Counted from the first letter of the stretch, positions 43,921 through 53,899 are shown. The stretch is DNA of 64,000 bases from Melioribacteraceae bacterium (GCA_019638015.1 JAHBUP010000001.1:3318424-3382423), one strand, 5' to 3'. A program made the numbers and translations. Notes: generated by a model not told the origin, from the sequence alone.

Positions 43921-45612
43921 CTATAGCTTTAATTGGTACTCTTTACCGCTAGTTTTATTTACAATCTTAATAATTGGATATGTGGATATATCGTGAGCAA
44001 TATTTATTATATTTTTACCTGGAAATAATTCCAAACTGAATAGTTCATCAATTCTGGTATTCACAACTCCCTGTAAAACAATTTTTTCTTTTTGAGATGC
44101 GTAAATCAACAGTTTAGAATTTAGATTTGGATCTTTTACTAATATTGGACTCGTTGAATAATCGTTTTCAGTCAATTTCGAAGCTAGTTCAGGTATGTTA
44201 ATTCTGACAATATTTGATGATTCAATACTCTCATTCCACAATTGCGAAACACTCTTAAGAGTAAAATAATAATTGATTTTTTTTGGCTTATCAATCGCGA
44301 TGGAAATAAGATTTTTATCTGCGGGAATTATTTCAAATAGGTATTCTGGCAATATTTCAGAATCGCTGAACGGAAGATTATATAATGCAAAATATCTCAC
44401 ACTATCCTCATTTTTATTCTGTGTATCCCAGCTAAGATTGAAATGATTTTTTTCACCTGATTTTTCACTTTTGAAATTTAAGGGGGGATCGGGGTACAAC
44501 TTATCCATCCATGCCATTGCCGAGGGAAAGGTTTTATGTTCGAATGAGGAAAAAGAAATATCCTTAATATTTTCATACCTAAAAAAAGCAACACCATCAG
44601 CATTAATTGTTCTCGAAAAATTTATCATGCTCTCCATTTGAGATTTGACATTATCTTTATAAGCAGCAATTCCAAGAAATACAGATCTGCCAAATGAATT
44701 TTGGACCCAATCTTTTGCCAATAAATCGAATCGTGTTTTTTCATCAAAACCCCAATAAATTTGAGGAGCTAAATAATCTACTATTCCCCTCTTCAGCCAT
44801 TCGCGTGTATCTTGATAAATTTCGCTATATCCTTCCCACCCATTCATTCCCTTTAAATTTTTGTAAATTCCGATTGGCGCCGCACCAAATTTAATTTTCG
44901 GTTTTATACTTTTAATATTCCGGTGGATAAGCGAAATTAACTCTGTAATATTATTTCTCCTCCAATCGTCTCTGGTGTATCCACTCCCATAAATACTATA
45001 TGAGAAGTCATCATCAAAATTTCTCCCGGGATAACGGATGAAATCTAAATGCACCCCATCAATATTATAATTTTCGGTCATCTCCATAATGAGGTTTGAA
45101 ATATACTCCCTTACTTCAGGCAAACCAGGATCGAGCCAAAGTGATTTTTGTCCATCCCGTGTATCGCTTACTACCCATTCCGGTTTGCGTTTGCTAATAT
45201 GATTTGGATCATTCAGAATAATTGACTCATTACCGGTAAAGCATCTAACAATATTTAGCCATGCATGAATTTCCAATCCCCTTTTATGAGCCTGTTCAAT
45301 TGCAAATTCAAGAGGATCGTAGGTAGCTTCACCGTCAACTTCTCCGGTAATGTATTGGGTTAATGGCTCAAAGGAAGATTTGAAGAAAACAACTCCATTA
45401 GTTCTAACCTGGAAAAAAACTGTATTTAAATTCTTTGATTTGATATCATCGAAAATTTCTATTAAAGATTGTTTCTGCTTTTCCTGATCAAATGTTGGCG
45501 GAGGCCAATCAAGCCTAAAATTGGTAGTAAGCCAAACAGCTCTTGTCTCGCGATCAACTTGAGCATATACAGAAAATGAAAGAATAAGATATAATATGAC
45601 CAGGTTTTTCAT
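43921..45612 (-). CDS. exported glycoside-hydrolase-like protein (GHL10, DUF187)
   Basis: About 563 residues. The signal peptide (LVILYLILSFSVYAQ) leads into a TIM-barrel domain (about 20-330) with ETRAVWLTTNFRLDWP, NTVFFQVRTNG, LEIHAWLNIVR, the core NIDGVHLDFIRYPG and DYLAPQIYWGF. The remainder is beta-sandwich-like. Family members (PF02638) are thought to cleave glycans, some perhaps peptidoglycan, but specificity here is unknown. The ATG at 45612 is preferred to TTG at 45630. It starts 7 bp after aroB ends and may ride on the aroKB transcript. Confidence 0.87.
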   Translation of the reverse strand: MKNLVILYLILSFSVYAQVDRETRAVWLTTNFRLDWPPPTFDQEKQKQSLIEIFDDIKSKNLNTVFFQVRTNGVVFFKSSFEPLTQYITGEVDGEATYDPLEFAIEQAHKRGLEIHAWLNIVRCFTGNESIILNDPNHISKRKPEWVVSDTRDGQKSLWLDPGLPEVREYISNLIMEMTENYNIDGVHLDFIRYPGRNFDDDFSYSIYGSGYTRDDWRRNNITELISLIHRNIKSIKPKIKFGAAPIGIYKNLKGMNGWEGYSEIYQDTREWLKRGIVDYLAPQIYWGFDEKTRFDLLAKDWVQNSFGRSVFLGIAAYKDNVKSQMESMINFSRTINADGVAFFRYENIKDISFSSFEHKTFPSAMAWMDKLYPDPPLNFKSEKSGEKNHFNLSWDTQNKNEDSVRYFALYNLPFSDSEILPEYLFEIIPADKNLISIAIDKPKKINYYFTLKSVSQLWNESIESSNIVRINIPELASKLTENDYSTSPILVKDPNLNSKLLIYASQKEKIVLQGVVNTRIDELFSLELFPGKNIINIAHDISTYPIIKIVNKTSGKEYQLKL

Positions 45613-45619
45613 AATTAAA

Positions 45620-46714
45620 TTATTTGCCAAACAATTTTAAGGCATAATTGATCGAGCCAATTACATCTTTCTTTTCGGCTTCTACATCAAGAATAATTTT
45701 ACCGATTCCGCCGATCAATACAAATTTAATTTTTTGGTCTCTTCCTTTTTTGTCTCTCTTCATAGCTTCATAAATTTTTGAGGCGGAATATTTATTAATT
45801 TTAATTTCATCTCGGAGCAGCAACGGTAGCCGCATAAATTCATCTTTATCATTACTATCAATTAAATTTAATTTGTGAGAGAGCTCAATTGCGGCTGCCA
45901 AACCAACTGCCACCGCCTGCCCATGTTTAATCTTATGATTTTGTTCAACTTCGATCGCGTGGGCAAAAGTATGTCCCAGATTTAATACTTTCCTCAAACC
46001 CGATTCTTTCTCATCTTCTGCAACAATTCCCCCTTTGAACTCAATACAGAGTTCCAGAATATTCTGAATATACTTTTCATCTAAATTGATAAGCTTTTCG
46101 TAATTATCGAGCAGGTCGTAAAATTTTATTTCGTCGGTCATCAATCCATATTTTAGAATTTCACCGGCGCCACAAACAATATCAGAACGAGAAAGTGTAT
46201 TTAAGAATTTTAAATCAACAAGAACAAAACCGGGTTGATAAAAGGTGCCAATAATATTTTTTGTCCCGCCAAAATTAATTCCGGTTTTCCCTCCTACTGA
46301 ACTATCGACAGCCGATAACAATGTTGTTGGCACCTGCACAAAATTAATTCCACGTGCATAAGTAGATGCGGCAAACCCACCAACATCGCCGGGGATTCCT
46401 CCACCCACCGCAACAAGGGTGGTATCTCTTCCAAATCCGTTCGCAATTAAAGCATTATGAATTTTTTGAATAGCCGAATAGTTCTTATTTTTTTCGGAAA
46501 CATTATAAAGGTGTACATACAGTTTCCCCTTATATCCATTTGTGAATTTCTCTATTGTCTTTTTGTGATATTTAAACACGTTTTGGTCAATTAGAAAAAA
46601 AAGGTTTTTGTACATTTTGCGTTTCTCAAGAAGAGATAATAATTCAGAAAACGCCTCCTTGCCAATTATAACCGGATAATTTTTGCCCGGTATTTTTATA
46701 TTAATACTTTTCAT
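45620..46714 (-). CDS. aroB: 3-dehydroquinate synthase
   Basis: The second step of the shikimate pathway, converting DAHP to 3-dehydroquinate with NAD+ and a metal ion. About 364 residues. Motifs are VAVGGGIPGDVGGFAASTYARGI, VPTTLLSAVDSSVGGKTGIN, and the metal-binding NLGHTFAHAIE and KHGQAVAVG. The true start is likely ATG at 46714, where MKSINIKIPG aligns with the family; a TTG at 46750 would extend it inside aroK. The ATG overlaps the end of aroK by 14 bp, indicating a coupled aroK-aroB pair. Confidence 0.96.
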   Translation of the reverse strand: MKSINIKIPGKNYPVIIGKEAFSELLSLLEKRKMYKNLFFLIDQNVFKYHKKTIEKFTNGYKGKLYVHLYNVSEKNKNYSAIQKIHNALIANGFGRDTTLVAVGGGIPGDVGGFAASTYARGINFVQVPTTLLSAVDSSVGGKTGINFGGTKNIIGTFYQPGFVLVDLKFLNTLSRSDIVCGAGEILKYGLMTDEIKFYDLLDNYEKLINLDEKYIQNILELCIEFKGGIVAEDEKESGLRKVLNLGHTFAHAIEVEQNHKIKHGQAVAVGLAAAIELSHKLNLIDSNDKDEFMRLPLLLRDEIKINKYSASKIYEAMKRDKKGRDQKIKFVLIGGIGKIILDVEAEKKDVIGSINYALKLFGK

Positions 46715-47252
46715 GGAGTATATCCCTAATTTTTTTTGCGATCTTATCAACCGTTATTCCTATGGGAGTAATATCTGTTCTAATAACTAAATCAGCTTGG
46801 TTGTAATATATCTCTCTTTTTTCCAACATCTCCGATATTCTCTCAACAAAATCTTTTTCCGAACTGTTATTGAGCACCAAATCTTTAAACAGAGGACGAT
46901 CAATTTTATTCTTCAACCGTTTGTAAAGAGCATCGGGAGAGACTTTTAAGTAGATAATTTTCCCAGAGTCTTTTAATATTTTTAAATTTATTTCACTCGT
47001 CATTGTTCCCCCGCCCAACGAAACAATAATTTTCTCCCGACCTGAAATTTCTTGAAGACATCTAGTTTCTAAATCACGAAAATAATCTTCTCCTTTAGTT
47101 TCAAAAATTTGAACAATAGTTTTTGATTCTTTTGCCTCGATCACTGTATCCAAGTCAACAAACTCAAGTCCAAGTACATTAGCAAGGATTGGTCCGATAG
47201 TACTTTTACCACTGGTCATAAAACCGGTCAAATATATTCTTATATCAGCCAT
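46701..47252 (-). CDS. aroK: shikimate kinase
   Basis: This enzyme phosphorylates shikimate at O3. The 183-residue P-loop kinase has the Walker A motif GFMTSGKSTIG (about 10-20), DLDTVIE (shikimate/Mg binding), YFRDLE with the substrate Arg, VSLGGGT and the lid Arg in DRPLF. It is followed by overlapping aroB, the usual Bacteroidota pairing. The start ATG is at 47252. Confidence 0.96.
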   Translation of the reverse strand: MADIRIYLTGFMTSGKSTIGPILANVLGLEFVDLDTVIEAKESKTIVQIFETKGEDYFRDLETRCLQEISGREKIIVSLGGGTMTSEINLKILKDSGKIIYLKVSPDALYKRLKNKIDRPLFKDLVLNNSSEKDFVERISEMLEKREIYYNQADLVIRTDITPIGITVDKIAKKIRDILHEKY

Positions 47253-47308
47253 TTAATTATTAAGATTTATGGACTAATATAAAAAATTGAAGGTGAATAT
47301 TATAATTC

Positions 47309-48025
47309 TTAAAAAGGAAGGTTAAAATTATATGAGGCGCCTAAAGTGAATGTAATCCCATCAACATTTACTTTGGTATGAAAACTTGAAGTGGGCAGGA
47401 GTATACTTCTTCCATTAATATTTACTGTTGGCCTATCGTATTCATTTTTAAAATTAATCTCCGGATCGCGGAATCGCATCTGCGTTCTCAAACTAAGTTT
47501 TTCATTTATAAAATAGTCGACACCTGCAGTAACATGAATACCGAACGCACTTTTATCGATAGATGATTTTACCGATACATCTCCAATCTCTCTAATATGT
47601 TTTCCAAAATAAAATCCCCCGCCCCCACCCATAAATATTTTAATCCGGTCACTCGAAAACGGCAGCTCATAATAGAATGTAATCTCAACCGGGATTAATT
47701 GAAATCCATCAGTTAGTATTGCTTTAACACCGGCGAGATTATATGAACTATTCACATGTTTCTTTTGAATTATCTCAGAACCAGCGGCTAAAAATAAATT
47801 TGTGCCAATTTTATATCTAATTTCTATGGAATAATTATAGATATCATCCAAACTCTCATATGAGTTACGCAATAAAATATCATTTGAATTTGGATTAAGA
47901 TAGAGCCTAGAAGTTGTGGTATAGTTTCCATTAATGGAGATTGCATATTTCGAGGTTTCGATTTGAGAGTATGCAATGCCACAGAAGAGAAACATAAATA
48001 TGAAATAATTAGTTTTTCTTATCAT
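47309..48025 (-). CDS. outer-membrane beta-barrel protein of unknown function
   Basis: About 238 residues from ATG 48025 (a TTG at 48067 would add an unlikely leader). The signal peptide is IFMFLFCGIAYSQ. The mature part has alternating amphipathic strands with aromatic ends (TEYTFYYELPFSSDRIKIFMGGGGGFYFGK, broken here as FYYELPF and FMGGGGGFYFG). It closes with FTLGASYNFNLPF, a classic terminal barrel strand, and resembles the OmpA-like 8-strand barrel superfamily. No specific function can be assigned. It lies between the ppiD terminator and aroK. Confidence 0.75.
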   Translation of the reverse strand: MIRKTNYFIFMFLFCGIAYSQIETSKYAISINGNYTTTSRLYLNPNSNDILLRNSYESLDDIYNYSIEIRYKIGTNLFLAAGSEIIQKKHVNSSYNLAGVKAILTDGFQLIPVEITFYYELPFSSDRIKIFMGGGGGFYFGKHIREIGDVSVKSSIDKSAFGIHVTAGVDYFINEKLSLRTQMRFRDPEINFKNEYDRPTVNINGRSILLPTSSFHTKVNVDGITFTLGASYNFNLPF

Positions 48026-48070
48026 ACTTATGGCAATATACGAAGTTGAATTAATTTTAACAGGCAAAAA

Positions 48071-48096
48071 AAAGAGGCTGAATTTTCAGCCTCTTT
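48071..48096 (-). terminator. rho-independent terminator after the PpiD/SurA gene
   Basis: AAAGAGGCTGA and TCAGCCTCTTT form a perfect 11-bp stem with a 4-nt loop. On the minus strand it is followed by a run of T. It begins about 20 bp past the 48117 stop codon. Confidence 0.92.
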
Positions 48097-48116
48097 ATAA
48101 TAGATATGAATACTTA

Positions 48117-50204
48117 TTAGCGGAAGAAGAGATGCCGGTTGTCCTCTATATCGGCTTCTTTTTTGAGATCTTGAACCCACTGAGAAAATACACGATTCTT
48201 TTTCTGTGAAATGATCTCTCTTTTTAATGGAGATTTTTCGAAGTTAAAAATTTCCTCATCAAATTTGGTTCTATAAGTCACATTAATCAAATATGAACCC
48301 AAGCTTCCTCTAACCGGTGCCGACCATTTGTTTAGTTCGGCTGTTAATGCATAGTTTGTAAACCCAAAATCTCTGCCAACACCCGGCACATTACCTTGAC
48401 TCGTGAACTCAGTAGTAGTATCAATTCTGGCTGCAGCAAAAACTGATTTTGCATCCTCAACATTTCCGGTTGCGTCAATTTTCTTTTTGATATTAGAAAT
48501 AATTTCAAATGATTTTTTCAATCGTTTTTCTTTCAATACAGAATTTTTGGCTAAATCTTTTGCTTCTTCAAAATTTCTTACTCCAGCTTTAACCGCGTCA
48601 GAAATCATTGCAACAATGTACCCTGTAGGAATTTTATGAACCTCACTTATTGCACCAACGCTCTCGGTGAACGCAAATTTAATTAATGAGGAATTAGCTC
48701 CAACTCCTGGGATAAATCTGCCAGCCTCTGTTATTGGTGGTGTTTCAACAACTTGATATTTCATTACTTTAGCTTCACTTTCAAATCCATTTTCTTTGGC
48801 AATGAAGGCAAAATCTTCAGCGTTGGTATATAGTTTATCGAGTGTTGTTGCCGATGGCTCAATTTTATTTACAATTCTTTCAACAACAATATCCTGGTTC
48901 GATTTATCAGTAACTTTTATTATGTGATAGCCAAAAGCAGTTTTAATTGGTTTTTGAATTACTCCAACCTGTCCCTTAAATGAAGCCTCTTCAAATTCTT
49001 TAACCATTTGCCCTTTGCCGAACCAACCTAAATCACCGCCATTTGGCGCGCTGCCATCTTCCGATTTAGCTTTGGCAACAGATGCAAAGTCGTTGCTTTT
49101 TGTTACTTCGTTATAAATAGAATTAATTTTTTCTAAATCTTTTTTATCATCGCCTGTTGATCTAACTAAAATATGGGAAGCTCTAACTTTATCATTTTTA
49201 GCTTTTACCTTAGCTATTAATTTGAATACAGATGCCCCATCTTTACCAAGAATTGGCCCAACAACATCTCCAACATTGGCCGCATTTAAAGTGTTTCTTT
49301 CAGGTCCTGCAAAATCGGTTAAGGAAAGAGTATCTTTTGTAAATGGAAGATCAGAATAGATATCTACATAGCTCTTGAATGAAGCTGTGTCATTTTTAAT
49401 TTTTGCTACAATCGATTCAAGATTTTTTACTATTGACTGTGTATCAGCCAAAGTAGCCGCGCGATTAAACAAAACATATTTTAATTTGCGTGTTTCCTCA
49501 ACTTTAAATTCATCAGGATTTGAGTTATAATAATTTTTTATTTCATCATCTGTAATTTTTAATTCGGCTTCGGGGATAGTGTTAATATCAACGAAAACAT
49601 ATTTAGCTTTCATTTTAATATTACGCTCAATAAAACGTTCACGAGCTTCATCATCACTTGCAACTACGCTGGCGCCTATATATTGTACTAACTTTTCCTG
49701 AATTAATTGATCTCTAATCTGATTTTCAACTGAAATCACAATTTCTTTATTACGCGGGTCTCTAAGAGTAGTCTCGTATAATTCTCTATTAAAGTTGCCT
49801 GTTGAATCAACAAACTGTTGGCGTAAAAATTCGGGAGGGTTGGGACCTAATATATAATCTCTTACTTCTTCATCAGTGACAGTAATTCCAAACTCATCAC
49901 GCTTCTTTGCTAAAAGTTTTTGTGAAACAAGATAATCCCAAACTTGTTCTCTAAAAAAATCTAATTGTGATTCTTCTATAGGCTGACCTGTCTGTTGCTC
50001 TTGCTGCTTTTGAAACTGATCGAGCAACGTAGAAAATTCTTGATAAGATATCGGTTCCCCGTTAACAGATCCTATATTTTGTCTTTGACTCCCAAAGTAT
50101 TCAGATAAATTTGAATCTGACAACACCATAAAAAGAACAAAAACACCGCCAACTAGAAACATAAACCACGGAGCTAAACTCCTCATCTTGGCCATTGTAG
50201 CCAT
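48117..50204 (-). CDS. ppiD: PpiD/SurA-type periplasmic peptidyl-prolyl isomerase
   Basis: About 695 residues. A single N-terminal membrane helix (WFMFLVGGVFVLFMVL) anchors a periplasmic chaperone. The SurA_N-like helical region (about 45-240) starts at IGSVNGEPISYQEF. A parvulin domain with VRASHILVR, GGDLGWFGKGQMV and AFGYHIIKV lies at about 340-440, followed by a second, degenerate parvulin-like half. It should help fold outer-membrane proteins. ATG 50204 is supported by GGAGG 9 nt upstream; the TTG at 50213 abuts that site. Confidence 0.92.
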   Translation of the reverse strand: MATMAKMRSLAPWFMFLVGGVFVLFMVLSDSNLSEYFGSQRQNIGSVNGEPISYQEFSTLLDQFQKQQEQQTGQPIEESQLDFFREQVWDYLVSQKLLAKKRDEFGITVTDEEVRDYILGPNPPEFLRQQFVDSTGNFNRELYETTLRDPRNKEIVISVENQIRDQLIQEKLVQYIGASVVASDDEARERFIERNIKMKAKYVFVDINTIPEAELKITDDEIKNYYNSNPDEFKVEETRKLKYVLFNRAATLADTQSIVKNLESIVAKIKNDTASFKSYVDIYSDLPFTKDTLSLTDFAGPERNTLNAANVGDVVGPILGKDGASVFKLIAKVKAKNDKVRASHILVRSTGDDKKDLEKINSIYNEVTKSNDFASVAKAKSEDGSAPNGGDLGWFGKGQMVKEFEEASFKGQVGVIQKPIKTAFGYHIIKVTDKSNQDIVVERIVNKIEPSATTLDKLYTNAEDFAFIAKENGFESEAKVMKYQVVETPPITEAGRFIPGVGANSSLIKFAFTESVGAISEVHKIPTGYIVAMISDAVKAGVRNFEEAKDLAKNSVLKEKRLKKSFEIISNIKKKIDATGNVEDAKSVFAAARIDTTTEFTSQGNVPGVGRDFGFTNYALTAELNKWSAPVRGSLGSYLINVTYRTKFDEEIFNFEKSPLKREIISQKKNRVFSQWVQDLKKEADIEDNRHLFFR

Positions 50205-50415
50205 AAAATACAACCTCCGTTTAAGAAATAATAAAATTTTAGGCGCTTAAAATAGATAGACAGGCTCTTAAATGCAATTTAATACAACACTTTAATTTTG
50301 ATGTTTTTTTTGGGTAGGATCAATTTTTAACGTTTCACTCCAACTAAATCGAAATAATTTGCAAATTCGCCGTGATGCTAATAACTTGGCATGAACTTTT
50401 TAGGAATTTATTATT

Positions 50416-50628
50416 ATGCCTGGTTTCTTCGATACTTGGCTTCCTTATATCTACCTTTATGGTGTTGGCGGGCTCTGTTTTATAGCCGGAATGGTAATTA
50501 TTAGGAAATCCAAAGGAATTGATATGAGATTAAAACGGCACCGCTTTTGGTGGAAAGTGATGTGGTTTGGTCTCTTTTATTTTATGGCTATTCACGCCTT
50601 TTTAATTATTGCCGCACTTTATTTATGA
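50416..50628 (+). CDS. small two-helix membrane protein preceding the symporter
   Basis: This 70-residue protein has two hydrophobic helices (LYGVGGLCFIAGMVIII-like at about 13-30 and WFGLFYFMAIHAFLIIAALYL at about 50-70), separated by a basic loop (RKSKGIDMRLKRHRFWWK). It starts with ATG after AGGAA and ends 9 bp before the SSS symporter gene, so the two are almost surely cotranscribed. Small partner subunits are known for some SSS-type or related carriers, but I recognise no family here. Confidence 0.75.
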   Translation: MPGFFDTWLPYIYLYGVGGLCFIAGMVIIRKSKGIDMRLKRHRFWWKVMWFGLFYFMAIHAFLIIAALYL

Positions 50629-50637
50629 GAATAATTT

Positions 50638-52734
50638 ATGGATAAAATTCAAGTAATGGGTACCCAGACCGACTGGGTTGTAATGGTGGTGTATTTAGTT
50701 GCTATTCTTTTATTTGGAAGTTATTTCGGCAAGTATAATCACAACACAAACGATTTCTTTTTTGGTGGCAGACGATTCGCATGGTGGTTGATTGCTTTTT
50801 CAATTGTGGCAACCGGCGTAAGCAGTCATAGTTTTGTTAAATATTCTGCCAAAGCATGGGAATATGGATTTTCCTCATCAATGGCTTATATGAATGACTG
50901 GTTTTTTGTCCCTTTCTTTTTATTCGGCTGGCTTCCAATTGTTGTTTATTCAAAAATCAGATCCGTACCCGAATATTTTGAAAGGAGATTCAGCCCTTCC
51001 GCCCGTTTTTTTGTAACGATTCTTCAGCTCCTTTACTTGGTTGGATATATCGGAATCGGTTTATTAACTATGGGAAAAGCTATCTATCCATTAATGCCTC
51101 ACACACTTTCCATTTTTGGTTTTGAAATTGAAGTTACTTTAATGGGATTGATAATCGTAATCGCATTCATAACCGGCACCTATACAACTTTTGGCGGACA
51201 AATAGCTGTTTTATTTACAGATTTAGTTCAGGGAATGATGCTTTTATTTGCCGGACTTTTAGTATTTGTATTAGGTATTGATTATGTGGGCGGATGGCAT
51301 ATATTCTGGAACCTTCTTCCAGTTGATTGGAAATTACCTCTAGCTCATTTTAATAAACCATCCGATTTTAATTTTGTGGGTATTTTTTGGCAGGATGGAA
51401 TTGCCGGCTCAATTGGATTTCTCTTCATGAACATGGGCTTGATAATGAGATTTATGTCGGCTAAAAGTGTTGATGAGGGAAGAAAAGCCGCAACTTTTAA
51501 TATATTATTTATGCTTCCAATTTCGGCTATTGTTGTAAGCGGAGGCGGATGGATAGCAAAAGCAATGTCCGGGTTAAGTTCATCACCATTACCAGCAAAT
51601 ACAGAACCAGATTATATTTTTGTAGTTGTCTCAAGCATAATTACTGGTCCCGGTGTTTTTGGATTTGTAATAGCCGCTTTAACCGCGGCGCTTATGTCTA
51701 CTATTAATACATTGTTGAATGCTTGCGCCGCAGTATATGTAAATGATGTTCACCGACCATTAAAGGGATGGCTCTCAAATAGAAAAAAAGAAACTAAAAT
51801 TGATGAGAAAAAACTTCTCTTTATAGCCAGAGTAGCCACAGCATTCTTTACAGTACTTGGCGTGTTGGCGGTTATACCCTTTAATTCTTATCCAACAGTT
51901 TATGAAGCGCATGGATTTTTCCATTCAACATTAACACCTCCATTAGTCATTGCTATCTTCCTAGGAGTATTCTGGAAAAAATTTACACCGGCTGGTGTAA
52001 TTGCAACCGTTCTGGGCGGTTCATCATTAATGATTTTGGGCGCTTATTATCCGGGAATTTTAATTTCTCCATTCGATCATGGGACCCCAATGGACCCGGT
52101 TCATCCATATACTTATATCGGTGCGCTTTATAATATTTTCGTATGTCTCTTTGTGGGCGTAACTGTTACTCTTTTGCAGAAACCCTTCTCAAAAATCTCA
52201 ACCCGCATGAAGAAAATGCAAAACCATAAAGCTATGATAATCTCTACAATTGTATATACAGTTTTAGTTGTTGTTATGGTTATTGGAAATATTGCCCCAT
52301 TGGTGGTTTCTCTTCCTCTTACATTAATAATGACATTTTTGATTGGCTTAATTTCCACATATTACATAAAGTATGATCCGGCTGCTCGAACTGAGGGTTT
52401 AACCGCATGGTCAATTCACAGAGCTAAAGAAATGTTTAAGGGTAGAAAACTCAATGAAAAAGAGGGTGAAACAATAAAAATTATTTGGCGAAAGAAAAGT
52501 GATGACTCAGATACAGCAAATTTCTCCAAGAAAGATATGGAGAAAATGGAAGCTGAACCTGGTGATTTAGTTTATCTTTGTGACGCAAGATGGTACTTAG
52601 GTGGATTGAAATCTATTCATACAGTTTATGGCGAACCTCACGAAGAGGATGGTGTTGTTTATCTGAATAAAGAACATTTGACGAATAGTCAATTTGTTGA
52701 GGGTAGATACCTTACTGCCGAAAAAGAAATGTAA
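50638..52734 (+). CDS. sodium:solute symporter (SSS family) with C-terminal cytosolic extension
   Basis: The 698-residue carrier has about 13-14 helices. Family features are TNDFFFGGRRFAWWLIAFSIVATGVSSHSFV near the N terminus (read as NDFFFGGRR then GVSSHSFV), RSVPEYFERRFSPSAR, GTYTTFGGQIAVLFTDLVQG, and ALTAALMSTINTLLNACAAVYVNDV with the Na2-site serines/threonines. Substrate is unknown. The last ~90 residues form a charged soluble tail (DMEKMEAEPGDLVYLCDARWYLGG), not a standard SSS part. The preceding 70-residue membrane protein is a probable partner. Confidence 0.92.
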   Translation: MDKIQVMGTQTDWVVMVVYLVAILLFGSYFGKYNHNTNDFFFGGRRFAWWLIAFSIVATGVSSHSFVKYSAKAWEYGFSSSMAYMNDWFFVPFFLFGWLPIVVYSKIRSVPEYFERRFSPSARFFVTILQLLYLVGYIGIGLLTMGKAIYPLMPHTLSIFGFEIEVTLMGLIIVIAFITGTYTTFGGQIAVLFTDLVQGMMLLFAGLLVFVLGIDYVGGWHIFWNLLPVDWKLPLAHFNKPSDFNFVGIFWQDGIAGSIGFLFMNMGLIMRFMSAKSVDEGRKAATFNILFMLPISAIVVSGGGWIAKAMSGLSSSPLPANTEPDYIFVVVSSIITGPGVFGFVIAALTAALMSTINTLLNACAAVYVNDVHRPLKGWLSNRKKETKIDEKKLLFIARVATAFFTVLGVLAVIPFNSYPTVYEAHGFFHSTLTPPLVIAIFLGVFWKKFTPAGVIATVLGGSSLMILGAYYPGILISPFDHGTPMDPVHPYTYIGALYNIFVCLFVGVTVTLLQKPFSKISTRMKKMQNHKAMIISTIVYTVLVVVMVIGNIAPLVVSLPLTLIMTFLIGLISTYYIKYDPAARTEGLTAWSIHRAKEMFKGRKLNEKEGETIKIIWRKKSDDSDTANFSKKDMEKMEAEPGDLVYLCDARWYLGGLKSIHTVYGEPHEEDGVVYLNKEHLTNSQFVEGRYLTAEKEM

Positions 52735-52740
52735 TCTTTA

Positions 52741-52780
52741 AATACCCGGAATTTTAATTATAAATTCCGGGTATTTTTTA
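52741..52780 (+). terminator. rho-independent terminator of the symporter operon
   Basis: AATACCCGGAATTT (52741-52754) pairs perfectly with 52762-52775 over a 7-nt loop and is followed by T residues. It starts just after the symporter stop codon and faces the convergent coaD gene. Confidence 0.93.
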
Positions 52781-52815
52781 TGCTTTATTTCATTCAGTTC
52801 TGAATTACTTCTAAA

Positions 52816-53295
52816 TTATGAACCAAATTTCTTATTTAATTTTTCTACAACTAATGGGGGAACAAATTCCGACACATTACCTTTAAACTGAGCTAAATTT
52901 CTAACAATAGTTGAGTTAAGGTACGTATATCTTGCATGTGGCATAAGTAAAATTGTAGTTATTTCACCGGCTAATTTCCTGTTCATTAACGCCATCTGAA
53001 ATTCATATTCAAAATCACTTACAGCGCGTAAACCTCTTATTATTCCCACCGCTCCAAGATGTCTCGCATGATCAACTACTAAACCATCAAATGAATCGAC
53101 CTCTACTCTTGAGAACTCTTTTAAGCTCTCATTGAGCATTTCAACTCTCTCCTCAACGGTAAATAATGGAGTTTTACCAGGATTACGGGCAACAGTAACA
53201 ATCACTTTTTCAAACAATTCTACTGCTCTATTTACAATATCTATATGACCATTAGTTACCGGATCAAATGTTCCGGGATAGATTACAATTGCCAT
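52816..53295 (-). CDS. coaD: phosphopantetheine adenylyltransferase
   Basis: This enzyme makes dephospho-CoA from 4'-phosphopantetheine and ATP. The 159-residue nucleotidyltransferase has YPGTFDPVTNGHIDIV with the TxGH motif, the mid RGLRAVSDFEYEFQMALMNR, and the C-terminal YLNSTIVR (ISSTxVR-like) motif. AGGGAGA precedes the ATG. The rsmD-coaD order is widely conserved. Confidence 0.97.
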   Translation of the reverse strand: MAIVIYPGTFDPVTNGHIDIVNRAVELFEKVIVTVARNPGKTPLFTVEERVEMLNESLKEFSRVEVDSFDGLVVDHARHLGAVGIIRGLRAVSDFEYEFQMALMNRKLAGEITTILLMPHARYTYLNSTIVRNLAQFKGNVSEFVPPLVVEKLNKKFGS

Positions 53296-53350
53296 TTTAT
53301 TCTCCCTTTAATAATTAAATATTGTCAACAATCCCAAATTTTCCAAATTA

Positions 53351-53896
53351 TCATTTTGTGAAGATAAAAATCAGGCTATCTCCAATCCTTCTAAAAGGTT
53401 CAATCCCAAAGGCTTCAACATCTTCCTTCTGTGTTTGAATAGACCTCTCAACAATTATCATTCCCTCATCATTCAAAAAATCATTCTGTAAAATATTTTT
53501 TACAGCTTCATGAATATCATACTTAAAAAATGGGGGATCGGCAAAAATGATATCATATTTAATATGATTGGCTAATTTCGAGAATCGAATTGAATCCATT
53601 TTAAATATTGTGCATTCTTCCGCGGCATTAAGCGAGTTAATATTTTCTTGGAGCATTTTAGAAACATGATAATCTTTTTCAACAAAGTGAATTTGCGCGG
53701 CTCCTCTGCTTAACGCTTCCAATCCTAAAGAACCGGAACCGGCATAAATATCACAAACAACTAATCCTTCAAAATCCACTCTATTTATCAAAAAATTAAA
53801 TAGGGATTCTTTCACCTTATCTGTAGTTGGCCTCACTAGGTTAGATTTAGGGAATTTGATTGTTCGCCCCTTATATATTCCAGCAATTATTCTCAT
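53351..53896 (-). CDS. rsmD: 16S rRNA (guanine(966)-N2)-methyltransferase
   Basis: This 181-residue SAM methyltransferase carries the N-terminal IAGIYKGRTIKFP, RPTTDKVKESLFNFL, the SAM motif DIYAGSGSLGLEALSRGA and the catalytic ADPPF. These are the standard RsmD signatures. It lies 3 bp after the PilM-like gene and 55 bp before coaD, in a long co-directional run from hrcA. Confidence 0.95.
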   Translation of the reverse strand: MRIIAGIYKGRTIKFPKSNLVRPTTDKVKESLFNFLINRVDFEGLVVCDIYAGSGSLGLEALSRGAAQIHFVEKDYHVSKMLQENINSLNAAEECTIFKMDSIRFSKLANHIKYDIIFADPPFFKYDIHEAVKNILQNDFLNDEGMIIVERSIQTQKEDVEAFGIEPFRRIGDSLIFIFTK

Positions 53897-53899
53897 TTA

